A DNA stretch of 64,000 nucleotides from Pectobacterium carotovorum (GTDB lineage Bacteria > Pseudomonadota > Gammaproteobacteria > Enterobacterales > Enterobacteriaceae), in contig NZ_JAXAFK010000005.1 in the NCBI RefSeq assembly GCF_033898505.1, positions 186,001 through 250,000 on the forward strand, given 5' to 3'. The translations under genes and the position numbers were made by a program. A model generated the notes under the pieces. It was not told the origin of the DNA. It saw only the letters and a list, made by a program, of their open reading frames with translations, and searched no databases. The first letter of the stretch is position 1, and every line of letters begins with the position of its first letter. This document shows positions 47,587 through 57,902 of this stretch, one piece after another.

Positions 47587-48635
47587 GCTATGTTTCCTGA
47601 ATAAAAAGTTCCTGAATAAAAGGATTCCTGAGTAAGAAGGGCTCCTGAAGAAGAATCGGTGGCGTGGTCCAAAAATGGGCTAAGCCAGTTGGGAATGCGC
47701 TGTTCCAGCCACATTTCCGGTTTCAGCAACGTTCCGCCGACGAAGCCAACATGCCCGCCATGTTCCGTTAGCTGATACTCAATATTAGACGGTAACTGCG
47801 ACAGATCGGGAATCACCTCTGACGTCATGAAAGGATCGTCCTTCGCATGGATGATGAGCAGCGGTGTGCGAATCTGAGGCAACAGCGGCAGAGCGCTACA
47901 GCGTTGATAGTAGTCGGCGGCATCGCGGAAGCCGTGGATACGTGAAGTTATGACGTCATCAAACTCTCGCAGCTGGCGAATTCGCTTCAGCTGCGGCAGT
48001 TGAATCGGCAGCGTGTCCGGGTAGGCTGCCAGCTTGCGGCCGGCGTTTTGCTTCAGCAGGCGCAGCAGGTAATGCTGATAGACACGGGAGAAACCTTGTT
48101 CCATCCGACGGCTACAGGGTTCGAGCATCAATGGCGCAGACACAATGACGGCAGCGGACAGGGAGCAGGCTTCGCCCTGCTGGGCGAGCAGGTAGGCCAG
48201 CATGTTGCCGCCGAGAGACACGCCGATGGCGGCGGTAGGGGCCCCGCCCAACGTCTCCCGCATCCAGTGCAGAAAATAGCTGGCATCGCTGGTTTCGCCG
48301 GAATGATAAATGCGCTTCATCCGGTTGGGCTTACCGCTGCATCCGCGAAAATGCATGATGACGGCCAGCCAGCCGCGCTGTTTACAGGCATGCAGCAGGC
48401 CGTGGGCATAGGGGCTATGAAAGCTGCCTTCCAGCCCGTGAAACAGCACCACGCGCGGTTTGTGTCGCGCCTGCTCGGGCGCTTCGCTCCACGCCAGATC
48501 GACGAAATCACCGTCCGGTAACTCAAGCGGCTGCCAGACTGGCGAAAACTGCGCGTGACGGCGAATCAGACGCGGCAATAGCGTTTGCAGATGCGGGTTA
48601 TGGGCGCCGCTCAGCGGACGAAACTGGTCATACAT
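47583..48635 (-). CDS. yheT: Alpha/beta-hydrolase YheT
   Basis: A 350-residue alpha/beta-hydrolase, predicted cytosolic esterase of unknown substrate. It shows [17 protein letters not shown], the nucleophile elbow GVSLGGNML (Ser at about residue 140), IHAKDDPFM with the acid, and EHGGHVGF with the catalytic His. The last ~20 residues ([19 protein letters not shown]) extend past the E. coli ortholog and come from degenerate repeats containing CAGGA. Confidence 0.92.
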   Translation of the reverse strand: MYDQFRPLSGAHNPHLQTLLPRLIRRHAQFSPVWQPLELPDGDFVDLAWSEAPEQARHKPRVVLFHGLEGSFHSPYAHGLLHACKQRGWLAVIMHFRGCSGKPNRMKRIYHSGETSDASYFLHWMRETLGGAPTAAIGVSLGGNMLAYLLAQQGEACSLSAAVIVSAPLMLEPCSRRMEQGFSRVYQHYLLRLLKQNAGRKLAAYPDTLPIQLPQLKRIRQLREFDDVITSRIHGFRDAADYYQRCSALPLLPQIRTPLLIIHAKDDPFMTSEVIPDLSQLPSNIEYQLTEHGGHVGFVGGTLLKPEMWLEQRIPNWLSPFLDHATDSSSGALLTQESFYSGTFYSGNIA

Positions 48636-48741
48636 AAAGGATATAGAAATCTTGTTGTCGGCTCTTGTACGATCAATATCACACTGTTAGCTTCAATGCT
48701 GCCAGTTGGTACGATATTTGGGTCAGGAGCGCCCACAAATA

Positions 48742-49344
48742 ATGGAACTGAGTTTATTTCTGTCGATGTTAGGCTTTTTGTGGGTGGCGGCCATCACGCC
48801 GGGGCCGAATAATATGCTGTTGACCACCTCGGGCGCGAATTTTGGCTTTATGCGTTCACTGTGGCTGATGGTTGGCATCATGCTGGGGATGCAGAGCATT
48901 TTGCTGCTGGTGGCATTCGGTGTCGGTGGTTTGATTCTGATTTACCCTTCGCTGCACTTTATCCTGAAAGTTCTCGGTAGCGCCTATCTGCTCTGGCTGG
49001 CGTGGAAAATCGCCACGGCGGCTTACGAACGGCTGGAAACGTCCGTTGCGCCGCCCCAGCCGATCCGGCTTTATCAAGGGTGGTTGCTGCAATTTCTGAA
49101 CCCGAAAGCGTGGCTCATGGCGCTGGGGGCAGTTGCCAGCTTTAGCCTGGCGGGGGAAGGCTATAACCAGTCTGTGATCGCGATAAGCATCGGGATTGTG
49201 CTCGTCAATGTGGTGTCTGGCGTCATCTGGCTCGGATTCGGCACGATGATTGGGCGGCTGCTGCGCAGTAAAAAAGCGTGGATTATCTTTAATGTGTCAA
49301 TGGGCCTGCTGACCGCCGCCTGCGTGCTGCTGATTTGGCATTAA
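48742..49344 (+). CDS. LysE/RhtB-family amino-acid exporter
   Basis: A 200-residue inner-membrane protein with about six hydrophobic segments. It begins MELSLFLSMLGFLWVAAITP, followed by GPNNMLLTTSGANFG, the LysE-family signature. Later segments include FILKVLGSAYLLWLAWKI and FLNPKAWLMALGAV. The start is the ATG at 48742; a GGAGC lies rather far upstream. It is divergent from yheT and ends in a strong terminator; E. coli has no gene at this place. Substrate unknown, possibly an amino acid or related metabolite. Confidence 0.88.
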   Translation: MELSLFLSMLGFLWVAAITPGPNNMLLTTSGANFGFMRSLWLMVGIMLGMQSILLLVAFGVGGLILIYPSLHFILKVLGSAYLLWLAWKIATAAYERLETSVAPPQPIRLYQGWLLQFLNPKAWLMALGAVASFSLAGEGYNQSVIAISIGIVLVNVVSGVIWLGFGTMIGRLLRSKKAWIIFNVSMGLLTAACVLLIWH

Positions 49345-49359
49345 GGCTTCGTTGATAAC

Positions 49360-49390
49360 GTCGCGAGCGGTTTTCCGCTCGCGACTCTTT
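49360..49390 (+). terminator. Terminator after the LysE-type gene
   Basis: An 11 bp perfect stem, GTCGCGAGCGG / CCGCTCGCGAC with loop TTTT (49360-49385), then a short T run. It lies between convergent genes and may also serve yheS. Confidence 0.85.
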
Positions 49391-49404
49391 TCAGGCAACC
49401 AATA

Positions 49405-51318
49405 TTAAAGCGAATCGCTCTGCATCATCTGCTCTAGCTGTTCCTGCGCATCTAGCCAGGACAGCTCCGTTTCTTCCAGCTCGATTTTGACTTTGGTTTG
49501 CTGTTGCAGGCAGTCGGTGAGTTCGGCCTTGCGGCTGATGTCATAGATTGCGCTGTCCGCCAGTCGGGCTTCAAGCGCTGCCAGCGTTTCTCCCAGCTTT
49601 TCCATCTGCTGTTCAAGCTTGGTGATTTGTTTACGCAGCGGCTGGGTTTGCGTTCTCAACTCAGCTTCACGACGTTTCTGATCTTTTCTGCCCTGTGCGC
49701 TGTTGGCTGCATTCTCTTTTGGCGCTTCAGTCGCCGCATTTTCCTGACGTTGCAGGCCGACCAGCCACTGTTGGTAGTCTTCCAAATCGCCATCGAACGG
49801 TTCTACTTTCTGGTCGTGTACCAGATAAAGATCGTCGGTGGTCGAACGGATCAGATGTCGATCGTGCGAAACGACAACCAGCGCGCCTTCAAAATCGATT
49901 AACGCTTCGGTCAATGCCTGACGCATATCCAGATCGAGGTGGTTGGTCGGTTCGTCGAGCAGCAGGAGATTCGGACGCTGCCAGACGATCAGCGCCAGCA
50001 CCAGACGGGCTTTTTCGCCGCCGGAGAAGCGTTCGGTAATCTCCGTGACCTTATCGCCCTGAAAACCAAAGCCGCCGAGGTAGTCGCGCAGCTGCTGTTC
50101 CGTTTCCCGCTCTGCCAGACGCACCAGATGTTGCAAGGGAGACTCGTCCGCACGCAGAAACTCTAACTGGTGCTGGGCGAAGTAACCGAGCTTCACGCCT
50201 TTCGCCAGCCCGATTTCCCCTTGCCGCGGGGCAAGCGTGCCGGCAAGCAGTTTGATCAGCGTGGATTTACCCGCGCCGTTATGGCCGAGCAGCCCGATGC
50301 GGGAACCCGGTACTAAATTGAGTTTAATCGATTCCAGAATCAGCTTGTCGCCATAGCCTGCGCTGACCTTTTCCATCTTCATTAATGGATTGGGCAGCGA
50401 TTCCGGGGCGCGAAAGCTGAAGCGGAAAGGGTTATCGACATGCGCTGGCGCAATCAGCTCCATGCGTTCCAGCATTTTTATCCGGCTTTGCGCCTGCTTG
50501 GCTTTGGTCGCTTTCGCGCGGAAGCGGTCAATATAGTGTTGCAGATGCGCGACGCGCTCCTGCTGATGTTCATAGAGCGACTGCTGCTGTGCAAGACGGG
50601 TGGCGCGCTGACGTTCAAACGAGGAGTAGTTACCCGTGTACTCATAGAGCGACTGCTGCTCGATGTGCAGAATTTTGGTCACGACCGGATCGAGGAAATC
50701 GCGGTCGTGCGAGATGAGTACCAGTGTGCCCGTGTAGTTTTTCAGCCATTTTTCCAGCCAGATGACCGCATCCAGATCGAGGTGGTTGGTTGGTTCATCC
50801 AGCAGCAGCAGGTCTGAACGACAGATCAGCGCCTGTGCCAGATTCAGACGCATCCGCCAGCCGCCGGAAAAGGCGCTGACAGGCTGCTGTAACTGTGACT
50901 GAGAAAACCCTAGCCCATTGAGCAGGCTTGATGCTCTGGCCTGAATCGTCCAGGCCTGAATCGCATCCAGCTTGCCGTGTAGCGTGGCAATGGCGTTGCC
51001 GTCGTTCTCTTCGTTGGCGGTCTGCAACGCGGCTTCCAGTTGGCGGAATTCGCGATCGCCGTCAATCACGTAGTCCAGCGCGGGCTTGTCCAGCGCAGGC
51101 GTTTCCTGATTAACCCAGGCCAGTGACCAGTTTTGCGGGAATGTCGCGCTGCCGCCATCGGCGCTGATTTCACCTTTCAGTAAGGACAGCAGGGTAGATT
51201 TACCACAGCCGTTCTTGCCAACCAGACCGACTTTCTGGCCGGGATTAACCGTTGCTGTCGCGTTGTCGATCAGAACGCGCACACCACGTCGAATTTGCAG
51301 CGAAGAGAAAACAATCAT
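49405..51318 (-). CDS. yheS: ABC-F ATPase YheS
   Basis: A 637-residue tandem ABC protein without membrane segments, acting on ribosomes as ABC-F proteins do. Walker A motifs are GLVGKNGCGKST and GLLGHNGAGKST; signatures are FSGGWRMRLNLAQAL and FSGGEKARLVLAL; Walker B motifs are LLLDEPTNHLDLD in both halves. A C-terminal coiled coil (about residues 540-630) follows. The length equals that of the E. coli protein. It is divergent from kefG. Confidence 0.95.
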   Translation of the reverse strand: MIVFSSLQIRRGVRVLIDNATATVNPGQKVGLVGKNGCGKSTLLSLLKGEISADGGSATFPQNWSLAWVNQETPALDKPALDYVIDGDREFRQLEAALQTANEENDGNAIATLHGKLDAIQAWTIQARASSLLNGLGFSQSQLQQPVSAFSGGWRMRLNLAQALICRSDLLLLDEPTNHLDLDAVIWLEKWLKNYTGTLVLISHDRDFLDPVVTKILHIEQQSLYEYTGNYSSFERQRATRLAQQQSLYEHQQERVAHLQHYIDRFRAKATKAKQAQSRIKMLERMELIAPAHVDNPFRFSFRAPESLPNPLMKMEKVSAGYGDKLILESIKLNLVPGSRIGLLGHNGAGKSTLIKLLAGTLAPRQGEIGLAKGVKLGYFAQHQLEFLRADESPLQHLVRLAERETEQQLRDYLGGFGFQGDKVTEITERFSGGEKARLVLALIVWQRPNLLLLDEPTNHLDLDMRQALTEALIDFEGALVVVSHDRHLIRSTTDDLYLVHDQKVEPFDGDLEDYQQWLVGLQRQENAATEAPKENAANSAQGRKDQKRREAELRTQTQPLRKQITKLEQQMEKLGETLAALEARLADSAIYDISRKAELTDCLQQQTKVKIELEETELSWLDAQEQLEQMMQSDSL

Positions 51319-51440
51319 AAAGCGCCGTATGTTCAGAGTATGTTAAATTATGGACATATCAGGACACGCGGTGTCCTGTTTTTAGTCGTTGCGCAGCATG
51401 GTAACGGAAAACAATTATCATGACGACGCTTTGGAGGGGA

Positions 51441-51995
51441 ATGATGTCGCAGCCACCGAAGATTTTGCTGCTGTATGCCCATCCGGAACCACAGGATTCG
51501 GTGGCAAACCGGGTCTTATTGCAACCGGCGCAGCAGTTGGCGAATGTAACCGTGCACGATCTTTACGCGCACTATCCTGATTTTTTTATCGATATCCATC
51601 ATGAACAACAGCTGCTGCGTGAGCATCAGGTCATTGTTTTCCAACATCCATTTTATACTTACAGCTGCCCGGCTTTGCTAAAAGAGTGGCTCGATAGGGT
51701 GCTATCCCGCGGCTTTGCCAACGGGATTGGTGGTAATGCGCTGGCGGGAAAATACTGGCGCTCGGTGATTACGACCGGTGAACCGGAAGATGCCTATCAT
51801 CCTGACGGGAGTAATCGTTACCCGATGGAAGATTTGCTCCGTCCGTTTGAGCTGACGGCGTCAATGTGCCGTATGCATTGGATGCACCCCATGATTATCT
51901 ACTGGGCGCGCCGTTTACAGCCCGATGTGTTATCGAGCCAAGCCAGAGCTTACGGTGAATGGCTATCCTCCCCTTTACCTGAAGAGGAACGCTAA
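51441..51995 (+). CDS. kefG: KefG, ancillary quinone oxidoreductase of KefB
   Basis: A 184-residue flavodoxin-fold protein (NQO1 type) that binds KefB and is needed for full potassium efflux. Segments: [47 protein letters not shown] and [12 protein letters not shown]. The double ATG at 51441 follows GGAGGGG. It ends 1 bp before kefB. Confidence 0.95.
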   Translation: MMSQPPKILLLYAHPEPQDSVANRVLLQPAQQLANVTVHDLYAHYPDFFIDIHHEQQLLREHQVIVFQHPFYTYSCPALLKEWLDRVLSRGFANGIGGNALAGKYWRSVITTGEPEDAYHPDGSNRYPMEDLLRPFELTASMCRMHWMHPMIIYWARRLQPDVLSSQARAYGEWLSSPLPEEER

Positions 51996-51996
51996 T

Positions 51997-53808
51997 ATGG
52001 AGAGTTCCGCGCTACTGACCGCCGGAGTCTTGTTTTTGTTTGTGGCGGTCGTAGCCGTACCGATTGCTGCCCGATTAGGAATTGGTGCCGTACTGGGCTA
52101 TTTGATCGCCGGAATCGCCATTGGACCCTGGGGGCTCGGCTTCATCCGTGATGTGGAAGCGATTCTGCATTTCTCGGAGCTGGGCGTCGTTTTCCTGATG
52201 TTCATCATCGGCCTGGAATTGAATCCCTCCAAGCTCTGGACGCTGCGCCGCTCGATCTTTGGCGTTGGCGCGGCTCAGGTTGGCCTGAGTACGCTGCTTT
52301 TAGGCGGCGCCTTGTATCTGACTGACTTTTCGTGGCAGTCCGCGCTGATTGGCGGCGTCGGGCTGGCGATGTCATCGACGGCCATGGCGCTACAGCTGAT
52401 GCGTGAAAAGGGCATGAACCGTAGCGAGTCCGGGCAGCTTGGCTTCTCTGTCCTGCTGTTTCAGGATTTGGCTGTGATTCCCGCGCTGGCGCTGATTCCG
52501 ATTCTGGCGGGTGTGCAGGGTGATTTCGGCGATTGGGAACGAATTGGTCTGAAAGTCGCTGCGTTTCTTGGCATGTTAATCGGTGGCCGCTATCTGGTGC
52601 GTCCGCTGTTCCGCTTTATTGCGGCATCCGGCGTGCGTGAAGTGTTTACTGCCGCCGCACTGTTGCTGGTGCTCGGTTCGGCGCTGTTTATGGAAACGCT
52701 GGGGCTTTCCATGGCGCTAGGTACCTTTATTGCCGGCATTCTGCTGGCGGAAAGCGAGTATCGGCATGAACTGGAAATCGCCATCGAACCGTTCAAAGGT
52801 TTGCTGCTTGGCCTGTTCTTTATCTCAGTAGGGATGGCGCTAAATCTCGGCATCCTCTACACCCACATCGTGAAGATTATGATTGCGGTGCTGGTGCTGG
52901 TGGCAGTGAAAGCGGCTGTACTGTATTTCCTTGCGCGGGTTAACCGGATGCGCCGCTCCGAGCGCTTGCAGTTTGCCGGGGTGCTGAGCCAGGGCGGTGA
53001 GTTCGCTTTCGTCCTGTTTTCCGCTGCGGCCTCATTCAATGTCTTGAAAGGCGAACAGTTGCCGCTATTGCTGGTGACGGTGACGCTATCGATGATGACA
53101 ACACCGCTGCTGATGCAGGTGATCGACCGCATTCTGGTTCGTCGTTACAACGTGCAGGATGTGCCGGATGAGAAACCGTATGTCGAGGATGACGAGCCGC
53201 AGGTGATTGTGGTGGGGTTCGGACGTTTTGGGCAGGTGATTGGTCGCTTATTAATGGCGAACAAAATGCGGATTACCGTTCTGGAGCGTGACATCAGCGC
53301 CGTGAGCCTGATGCGCAGCTATGGCTATAAAGTTTACTATGGCGATGCCACAGAGCTGGAACTGCTGCGTTCGGCGGGCGCGGATAAAGCGCGCTCAATC
53401 GTGATCACCTGTAATGCGCCGGAAGACACGATGGAAATTGTGCATCTCTGTCAGCAACATTTTCCAAATCTGGAGATTCTGGCGCGGGCACGTGGGCGTG
53501 TTGAAGCCCACGAGTTATTGCAGACGGGCGTACGATACTTCTCGCGTGAAACCTTTTCCAGCGCGCTGGAACTGGGGCGGAAAACGCTGGTGACGCTGGG
53601 CATGCACCCCCATCAGGCGATGCGCGCGCAACAGCATTTCCGCCGTCTGGATATGCGCATGCTGCGTGAGCTGGTGCCACAGCTGACGGGAGATGTGGCA
53701 CAAATCTCCCGTGTGAAAGAGGCGCGCCGCGAACTGGAGGATATTTTCCAACGGGAAATGCAGCGTGAGCGCCGCCGGCCTAGTGTATGGGATGAGGACG
53801 ACGAGTAA
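51997..53808 (+). CDS. kefB: Glutathione-regulated potassium efflux antiporter KefB
   Basis: KefB exports potassium in exchange for protons, gated by glutathione adducts, protecting against electrophiles. The 603-residue protein has a CPA2 antiporter membrane domain of about 12 segments (residues 1-380; [20 protein letters not shown] is typical) and a C-terminal KTN/TrkA-N Rossmann domain starting [17 protein letters not shown] (about residue 404). The start is the ATG of [10 protein letters not shown], behind GAAGAGG; the longer frame from 51925 overlaps kefG. Confidence 0.95.
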   Translation: MESSALLTAGVLFLFVAVVAVPIAARLGIGAVLGYLIAGIAIGPWGLGFIRDVEAILHFSELGVVFLMFIIGLELNPSKLWTLRRSIFGVGAAQVGLSTLLLGGALYLTDFSWQSALIGGVGLAMSSTAMALQLMREKGMNRSESGQLGFSVLLFQDLAVIPALALIPILAGVQGDFGDWERIGLKVAAFLGMLIGGRYLVRPLFRFIAASGVREVFTAAALLLVLGSALFMETLGLSMALGTFIAGILLAESEYRHELEIAIEPFKGLLLGLFFISVGMALNLGILYTHIVKIMIAVLVLVAVKAAVLYFLARVNRMRRSERLQFAGVLSQGGEFAFVLFSAAASFNVLKGEQLPLLLVTVTLSMMTTPLLMQVIDRILVRRYNVQDVPDEKPYVEDDEPQVIVVGFGRFGQVIGRLLMANKMRITVLERDISAVSLMRSYGYKVYYGDATELELLRSAGADKARSIVITCNAPEDTMEIVHLCQQHFPNLEILARARGRVEAHELLQTGVRYFSRETFSSALELGRKTLVTLGMHPHQAMRAQQHFRRLDMRMLRELVPQLTGDVAQISRVKEARRELEDIFQREMQRERRRPSVWDEDDE

Positions 53809-53869
53809 GCGCCAATAACGCCTATCGGAATAGGTTCTGGGTTTAGAACGGAGATGAATGGGAGTTATC

Positions 53870-54064
53870 ATGCGTAAACGCTTTATTGCAGGGGCTGTGT
53901 GTCCGACGTGTCAGGCGCAGGACACGCTGGCCGTTGGACGCGAGGATGGAGTCGAGGTGGTGGTATGCGTGAAGTGCGGATATCGCCAGAGCCAGGCAGA
54001 TGAACCTGCGGCGGCATCCGCCCCGCAGGCTAACGAGATCATCGGGATCTTCCGGCCTGAATGA
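53870..54064 (+). CDS. yheV: YheV-family zinc-ribbon protein
   Basis: A 64-residue conserved protein of unknown function. CPTC (about residues 11-14) and CVKC (about residues 33-36) form a likely zinc ribbon. GGGAG lies 5 bases before the ATG. Located between kefB and slyD as in E. coli. Confidence 0.9.
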   Translation: MRKRFIAGAVCPTCQAQDTLAVGREDGVEVVVCVKCGYRQSQADEPAAASAPQANEIIGIFRPE

Positions 54065-54184
54065 GGGATGAGTGTCGTGATGGCATTGTCATCAACCGTC
54101 GACGTTTTTTGATTCCGGACGGTACATAGGGACATTTTTCAGCTACAATTTGCGCCAGTTTGATTTCCAACGGTAGGAGATATC

Positions 54185-54769
54185 ATGAAAGTAGCAAAAG
54201 ATCTGGTGGTCAGCCTGGCCTATCAGGTACGTACAGAAGACGGTGTGTTGGTTGATGAGTCTCCGGTGAGTGCGCCGTTGGACTATCTGCATGGTCACGG
54301 TTCCCTGATTTCTGGTCTGGAAAAAGCGTTGGAAGGCCGTGAAGCAGGCGAGAAATTCGATGTGAACATCGGTTCCAACGATGCTTACGGCAACTATGAT
54401 GAGAATCTGGTTCAGCGCGTACCGAAAGATGTCTTTATGGGCGTTGACGAGTTGCAGGTTGGCATGCGTTTCCTGGCTGAGACCGATCAGGGTCCAGTGC
54501 CAGTTGAAATCACCGAAGTTGAAGACGACCACGTTGTTGTCGACGGCAACCACATGCTGGCAGGCCAAAACCTGAGCTTCAACGTTGAAGTTGTTGCTAT
54601 CCGCGAAGCAACGGAAGAAGAGCTGGCGCACGGTCACGTTCACGGTGAGCACGATCATGAACACGGCGACGGCTGCTGTGGCGGTCACGGCCATGATCAT
54701 GACCACGATCACGGTCACCAGCACGGTAAAGGCGGCTGCGGCGGCCACGGTGGATGCGGCTGCCACTAA
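54185..54769 (+). CDS. slyD: FKBP-type prolyl isomerase and metallochaperone SlyD
   Basis: SlyD folds proteins and delivers nickel. The 194-residue protein has an FKBP domain interrupted by an insert-in-flap chaperone domain (about residues 70-130) and a metal-binding tail rich in His, Cys and Gly (from about residue 150: HGHVHGEHDHEHGDGCCGGH, then more HD/HG and CGG repeats). GGAG precedes the ATG. A bidirectional terminator follows. Confidence 0.97.
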   Translation: MKVAKDLVVSLAYQVRTEDGVLVDESPVSAPLDYLHGHGSLISGLEKALEGREAGEKFDVNIGSNDAYGNYDENLVQRVPKDVFMGVDELQVGMRFLAETDQGPVPVEITEVEDDHVVVDGNHMLAGQNLSFNVEVVAIREATEEELAHGHVHGEHDHEHGDGCCGGHGHDHDHDHGHQHGKGGCGGHGGCGCH

Positions 54770-54786
54770 TTAGTCGTAGCGCATAA

Positions 54787-54826
54787 AAAAAACCTCAGGT
54801 TGATGACTATCACCTGAGGTTTTTTA
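54787..54826. terminator. Bidirectional terminator between slyD and slyX
   Basis: A 10 bp stem, AACCTCAGGT / ACCTGAGGTT, has an A run on the left and T6 on the right. It lies between the convergent slyD and slyX. Confidence 0.9.
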
Positions 54827-54867
54827 TATCTGACCTGTCTTGAGCGCCGATATCACAGGCGCAGCTT

Positions 54868-55086
54868 TCAATAATGCGGTGGCGGCGTTTCTTCCGACTG
54901 GGGAGCAACGAGCGACGTTTGCTGGTTGCGCAGTCTGTCTGTGAGTAGACGTACATGCTCACGCAGGCGGCTAATTTCCCGCTCGTGTTGAATAACCGTT
55001 TGGTTAAGCTCTTCTATGGTGACTTCCTGAAAAGCCTGTCGGCTTTCCAACTGTTCGAGCCGTTCTTCAAGTGCTGATGGTGACAT
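54868..55086 (-). CDS. slyX: SlyX family protein
   Basis: A 72-residue, almost entirely coiled-coil protein of unknown function ([20 protein letters not shown]) with a proline-rich end (EETPPPHY). It is divergent from fkpA and convergent with slyD, as in other enterobacteria. Confidence 0.93.
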   Translation of the reverse strand: MSPSALEERLEQLESRQAFQEVTIEELNQTVIQHEREISRLREHVRLLTDRLRNQQTSLVAPQSEETPPPHY

Positions 55087-55368
55087 CGGTATTCCCCTTA
55101 CTTCTTGTTACCCGCGAGTTTGTCAGAAAGCGGAAACTTCTGGTAGTAAAAATGGTCGCAGTAGGGCGCAATGAACCCTCCAAAGTGGGGCATATTGTTG
55201 CCAGATGGCCTTAGGACGACACAAATGATGCCGGAAAAGCTTCCTGACGTTTTTTATCAAAGGATTGTCGAGTGCGTCGTTGTGTTGTCTTCGTCCGCAC
55301 AGTTATAGTAGGCGCGAATGTATTTTAATGATGGCTGGGGCGCGTAGCTCCAGATGCTGGAGAAATGG

Positions 55369-56187
55369 ATGAAATCACTGTTTAAAGTAACGCTGTTAGC
55401 AACAACGATGGCTCTGGCTCTGAACGCAGGCCAGGTTCTGGCGGCAGACAAGGCGCAGGCGTCTGACAATACTGCGGCAGCCAAATTCAAGAACGACGAG
55501 CAGGCAGCGGCTTATGCGTTAGGTGCATCTTTAGGGCGTTACATGGATAACTCTCTGAAAGAGCAAGAAAAATTAGGTATTAAGCTGGATAAAGATCAGC
55601 TGATTGCTGGCGTGCAGGATGCTTTTGCTGACAAGAGCAAGCTGACTGACGAAGAAATCGAGAAAACGCTGCAAGGTTTTGAAGGCAAAGTAAAAGCCGC
55701 CGCTGAAGCCAAGATGAAGCAAGATGCGAAAGATAACGCGGATAAAGGCACCAAGTATCTTGAGTCCTTCGCTAAAGAAAAAGGCGTGAAGAAAACTGAA
55801 TCTGGTCTTCTGTATCAGGTTGAGAAAGAAGGTAGCGGCAACGCGCCGAAAGACAGCGATACCGTTGTGGTTAACTACAAAGGTACGCTGGTTGACGGTA
55901 GCGAGTTCGACAACTCCTACAAACGCGGTGAGCCACTTTCTTTCCGTCTGGACGGCGTGATCCCAGGCTGGACTGAAGGTCTGAAGCACGTTAAGAAAGG
56001 CGGTAAAATCAAGCTGGCTATCCCGCCTGCACTGGCCTATGGTGAAAACGGCGTGCCTGGCATTCCGGCTAACTCCACGCTGGTGTTCGACGTTGAACTG
56101 CTGGACATTAAATCCGAAGCTGATCTGAAAGCAGCGGATGATGCGAAAGCTGAAAAACCAGCAGCCGAAGAGAAAGCGGCTAAATAA
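55369..56187 (+). CDS. fkpA: Periplasmic FKBP-type prolyl isomerase and chaperone FkpA
   Basis: The 272-residue periplasmic foldase has a signal peptide (MKSLFKVTLLATTMALALNA, cleavage near LAADK), an N-terminal helical dimerisation domain (to about residue 135) and a C-terminal FKBP domain (VVVNYKGTLVDGSEFDNSY, DGVIPGWTEGL, AYGENGVPGIP). The Lys/Ala-rich tail is typical. The ATG at 55369 fits the family; GGAG lies 8 bases upstream. Confidence 0.96.
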   Translation: MKSLFKVTLLATTMALALNAGQVLAADKAQASDNTAAAKFKNDEQAAAYALGASLGRYMDNSLKEQEKLGIKLDKDQLIAGVQDAFADKSKLTDEEIEKTLQGFEGKVKAAAEAKMKQDAKDNADKGTKYLESFAKEKGVKKTESGLLYQVEKEGSGNAPKDSDTVVVNYKGTLVDGSEFDNSYKRGEPLSFRLDGVIPGWTEGLKHVKKGGKIKLAIPPALAYGENGVPGIPANSTLVFDVELLDIKSEADLKAADDAKAEKPAAEEKAAK

Positions 56188-56209
56188 GCATCGCGATAAT
56201 GATGATATG

Positions 56210-56237
56210 ACCGCAGGTTTCGGCCTGCGGTTTTTTT
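56210..56237 (+). terminator. Terminator of fkpA
   Basis: An 8 bp stem, ACCGCAGG / CCTGCGGT with a 6-base loop, is followed by T7. Confidence 0.92.
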
Positions 56238-56296
56238 GCTTTAAAACGATTGTCTGCAATCTTATTCCTCTCCCCACAAACGCCTTTTAATGACGC

Positions 56297-57799
56297 TCAT
56301 CCTCGGCAGAGTGCACGTAGTACCTTTGCTAATGTTTTGACGGCAATGTCCAGTTCATGCGGAGCGTGGGCGGCAAACCCCATGAGGAAACCGGCTTGAT
56401 GCTGACCCGATGATGCATACAGTGCTGTCAGCCCGAGCAGGTCGATACCGGCCCGACGTGCGGATTCCACTGCATCGTTTTCAGGGATGTCTCGGATAAA
56501 GAGACAGGGCATCTGCATGCCTCCGGCCGGCACCCGTGGTTCCACGAAGTCAGCCAGATGCTGACGCACCAGCCGTGCCAGCACATCGCGGCGTTCCGCA
56601 TAAATGGTGCGCATCGTGCGTACATAGGCGCCGAAGTGTCCTCCTTCGATAAAACGTGCCAGCGTGAGCTGCGGAATGGGGGCACTGTGCCCATCCATCA
56701 ACGTGCGGGCCACGGTCATCGGGGCAACCAATTGTGGCGGCAGAACCATATAGCCGATGCGCAGGCCGGGAAAGAGCGATTTAGTGAAAGTGCCGATATA
56801 GAGGGTTCGATCGTGCGGGTCGAGCCCCTGAACGCAGGCGGTAGGTTTGCCCGCATAGTGGAACTCGCTGTCATAGTCATCTTCAATAATCCAGCTCTGG
56901 TGCTGCCAGGCCCATTCGATCACGGCCAGACGCCGATCCAGCGCCAGCGTTGCACCCGTTGGAAACTGGTGTGAGGGCGTCAGGAACACGGCTTTTGCGG
57001 GCGTATGGTGCGCATGACTTGCCTCAAGCAGGTGCTCGACCTGCAAACCATCGGCATCTAATGGGATCGGCACACACGTGAGTCCGGCCGCCTCGAATGC
57101 CTTGCGTGCGCCGTGGTACACAGGATCTTCAAGGAAGAGCCGATCGCCCGCATCCAGCAGGACATTCGCACATAGGGTTAGCGCTTGCTGGGAACTGGTT
57201 AGCACCAACACGCGATCGGGCGTGGCGCGAGCGCCCCGTTCGAGATTGACATAATCTGCGATGGCGCGCCTCAGCGCTTCCATGCCCTGCGGCGGGCTGT
57301 GCAGCAGCGCCCGTGTGCCATATTCTTTTAGTACCTGCCGTTCCAGTCGTTCCCACGTCTGGAGGGGAAAACTGCGTGTTTCCGGCACGCCGGGCGCGAA
57401 CGCGCGCGGGATGATGAAATCGCGTACCCCACCATTCTGGAACATGGCGCTACCGCGTTGACTGAGTCGCAGTTCTGCTTTGCTATCTCCCGTTTTCCGG
57501 GCTTTGCCACGCCCTGGCAGACGCTTTGCCCGTTCTGATACAAAACTGCCGCTGCCGACGCGACGTTCGATAAATCCTTCCGCATGCAGCTGGCTGTAAG
57601 CTGATTCGACCGTATCGCGCGACACCCCCAGTGATGTAGCCAGCGCGCGTGAGGCGGGTAAGGATTTGCCCACATCAAGAATGCCATCAAGGATTAACTG
57701 GCGAATCGCCCGCTGGATGCGGGCGTGCAGGGGAAGGGCACCTTGCGCGGGATCGCCAATCCAGGCTTTGACCGATTCAAGCTGAGCGTGTTTGAACAA
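56297..57799 (-). CDS. MocR/PdxR-type regulator (GntR HTH fused to aminotransferase-like domain)
   Basis: A 500-residue regulator with an N-terminal GntR winged helix (about residues 20-85; LPASRALATSLGVSRDTVES is the helix-turn-helix) joined to a fold-type I aminotransferase-like domain that binds PLP. The Schiff-base Lys is seen in GTFTKSLFPGLRIGY, and IIEDDYDSEFHY is the family motif. The start is TTG, with GAGG 8 bases upstream. Divergent, 103 bp away, are a PLP-binding YggS-type gene and a PLP enzyme, its likely targets. Members such as PdxR sense PLP; the effector here is inferred. Confidence 0.9.
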   Translation of the reverse strand: MFKHAQLESVKAWIGDPAQGALPLHARIQRAIRQLILDGILDVGKSLPASRALATSLGVSRDTVESAYSQLHAEGFIERRVGSGSFVSERAKRLPGRGKARKTGDSKAELRLSQRGSAMFQNGGVRDFIIPRAFAPGVPETRSFPLQTWERLERQVLKEYGTRALLHSPPQGMEALRRAIADYVNLERGARATPDRVLVLTSSQQALTLCANVLLDAGDRLFLEDPVYHGARKAFEAAGLTCVPIPLDADGLQVEHLLEASHAHHTPAKAVFLTPSHQFPTGATLALDRRLAVIEWAWQHQSWIIEDDYDSEFHYAGKPTACVQGLDPHDRTLYIGTFTKSLFPGLRIGYMVLPPQLVAPMTVARTLMDGHSAPIPQLTLARFIEGGHFGAYVRTMRTIYAERRDVLARLVRQHLADFVEPRVPAGGMQMPCLFIRDIPENDAVESARRAGIDLLGLTALYASSGQHQAGFLMGFAAHAPHELDIAVKTLAKVLRALCRG

Positions 57800-57902
57800 T
57801 TGGTCTGCCTCTTGTCATGAAAATGGTGGGGAACATCCGGCTATTTTAAATCTATAAATACGTTTCACAATCCATTCATTCTCTTCGTCAGGAGTTAAGC
57901 TG

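Noticed and set aside
54630..54769. Repeat array / CRISPR-like pattern of GGTCACGG and CATGATCA units
   Set aside because: This is the His/Gly-rich coding tail of slyD, not an array.
55573..56277. 234-codon minus-strand frame
   Set aside because: Antisense of fkpA and its terminator.
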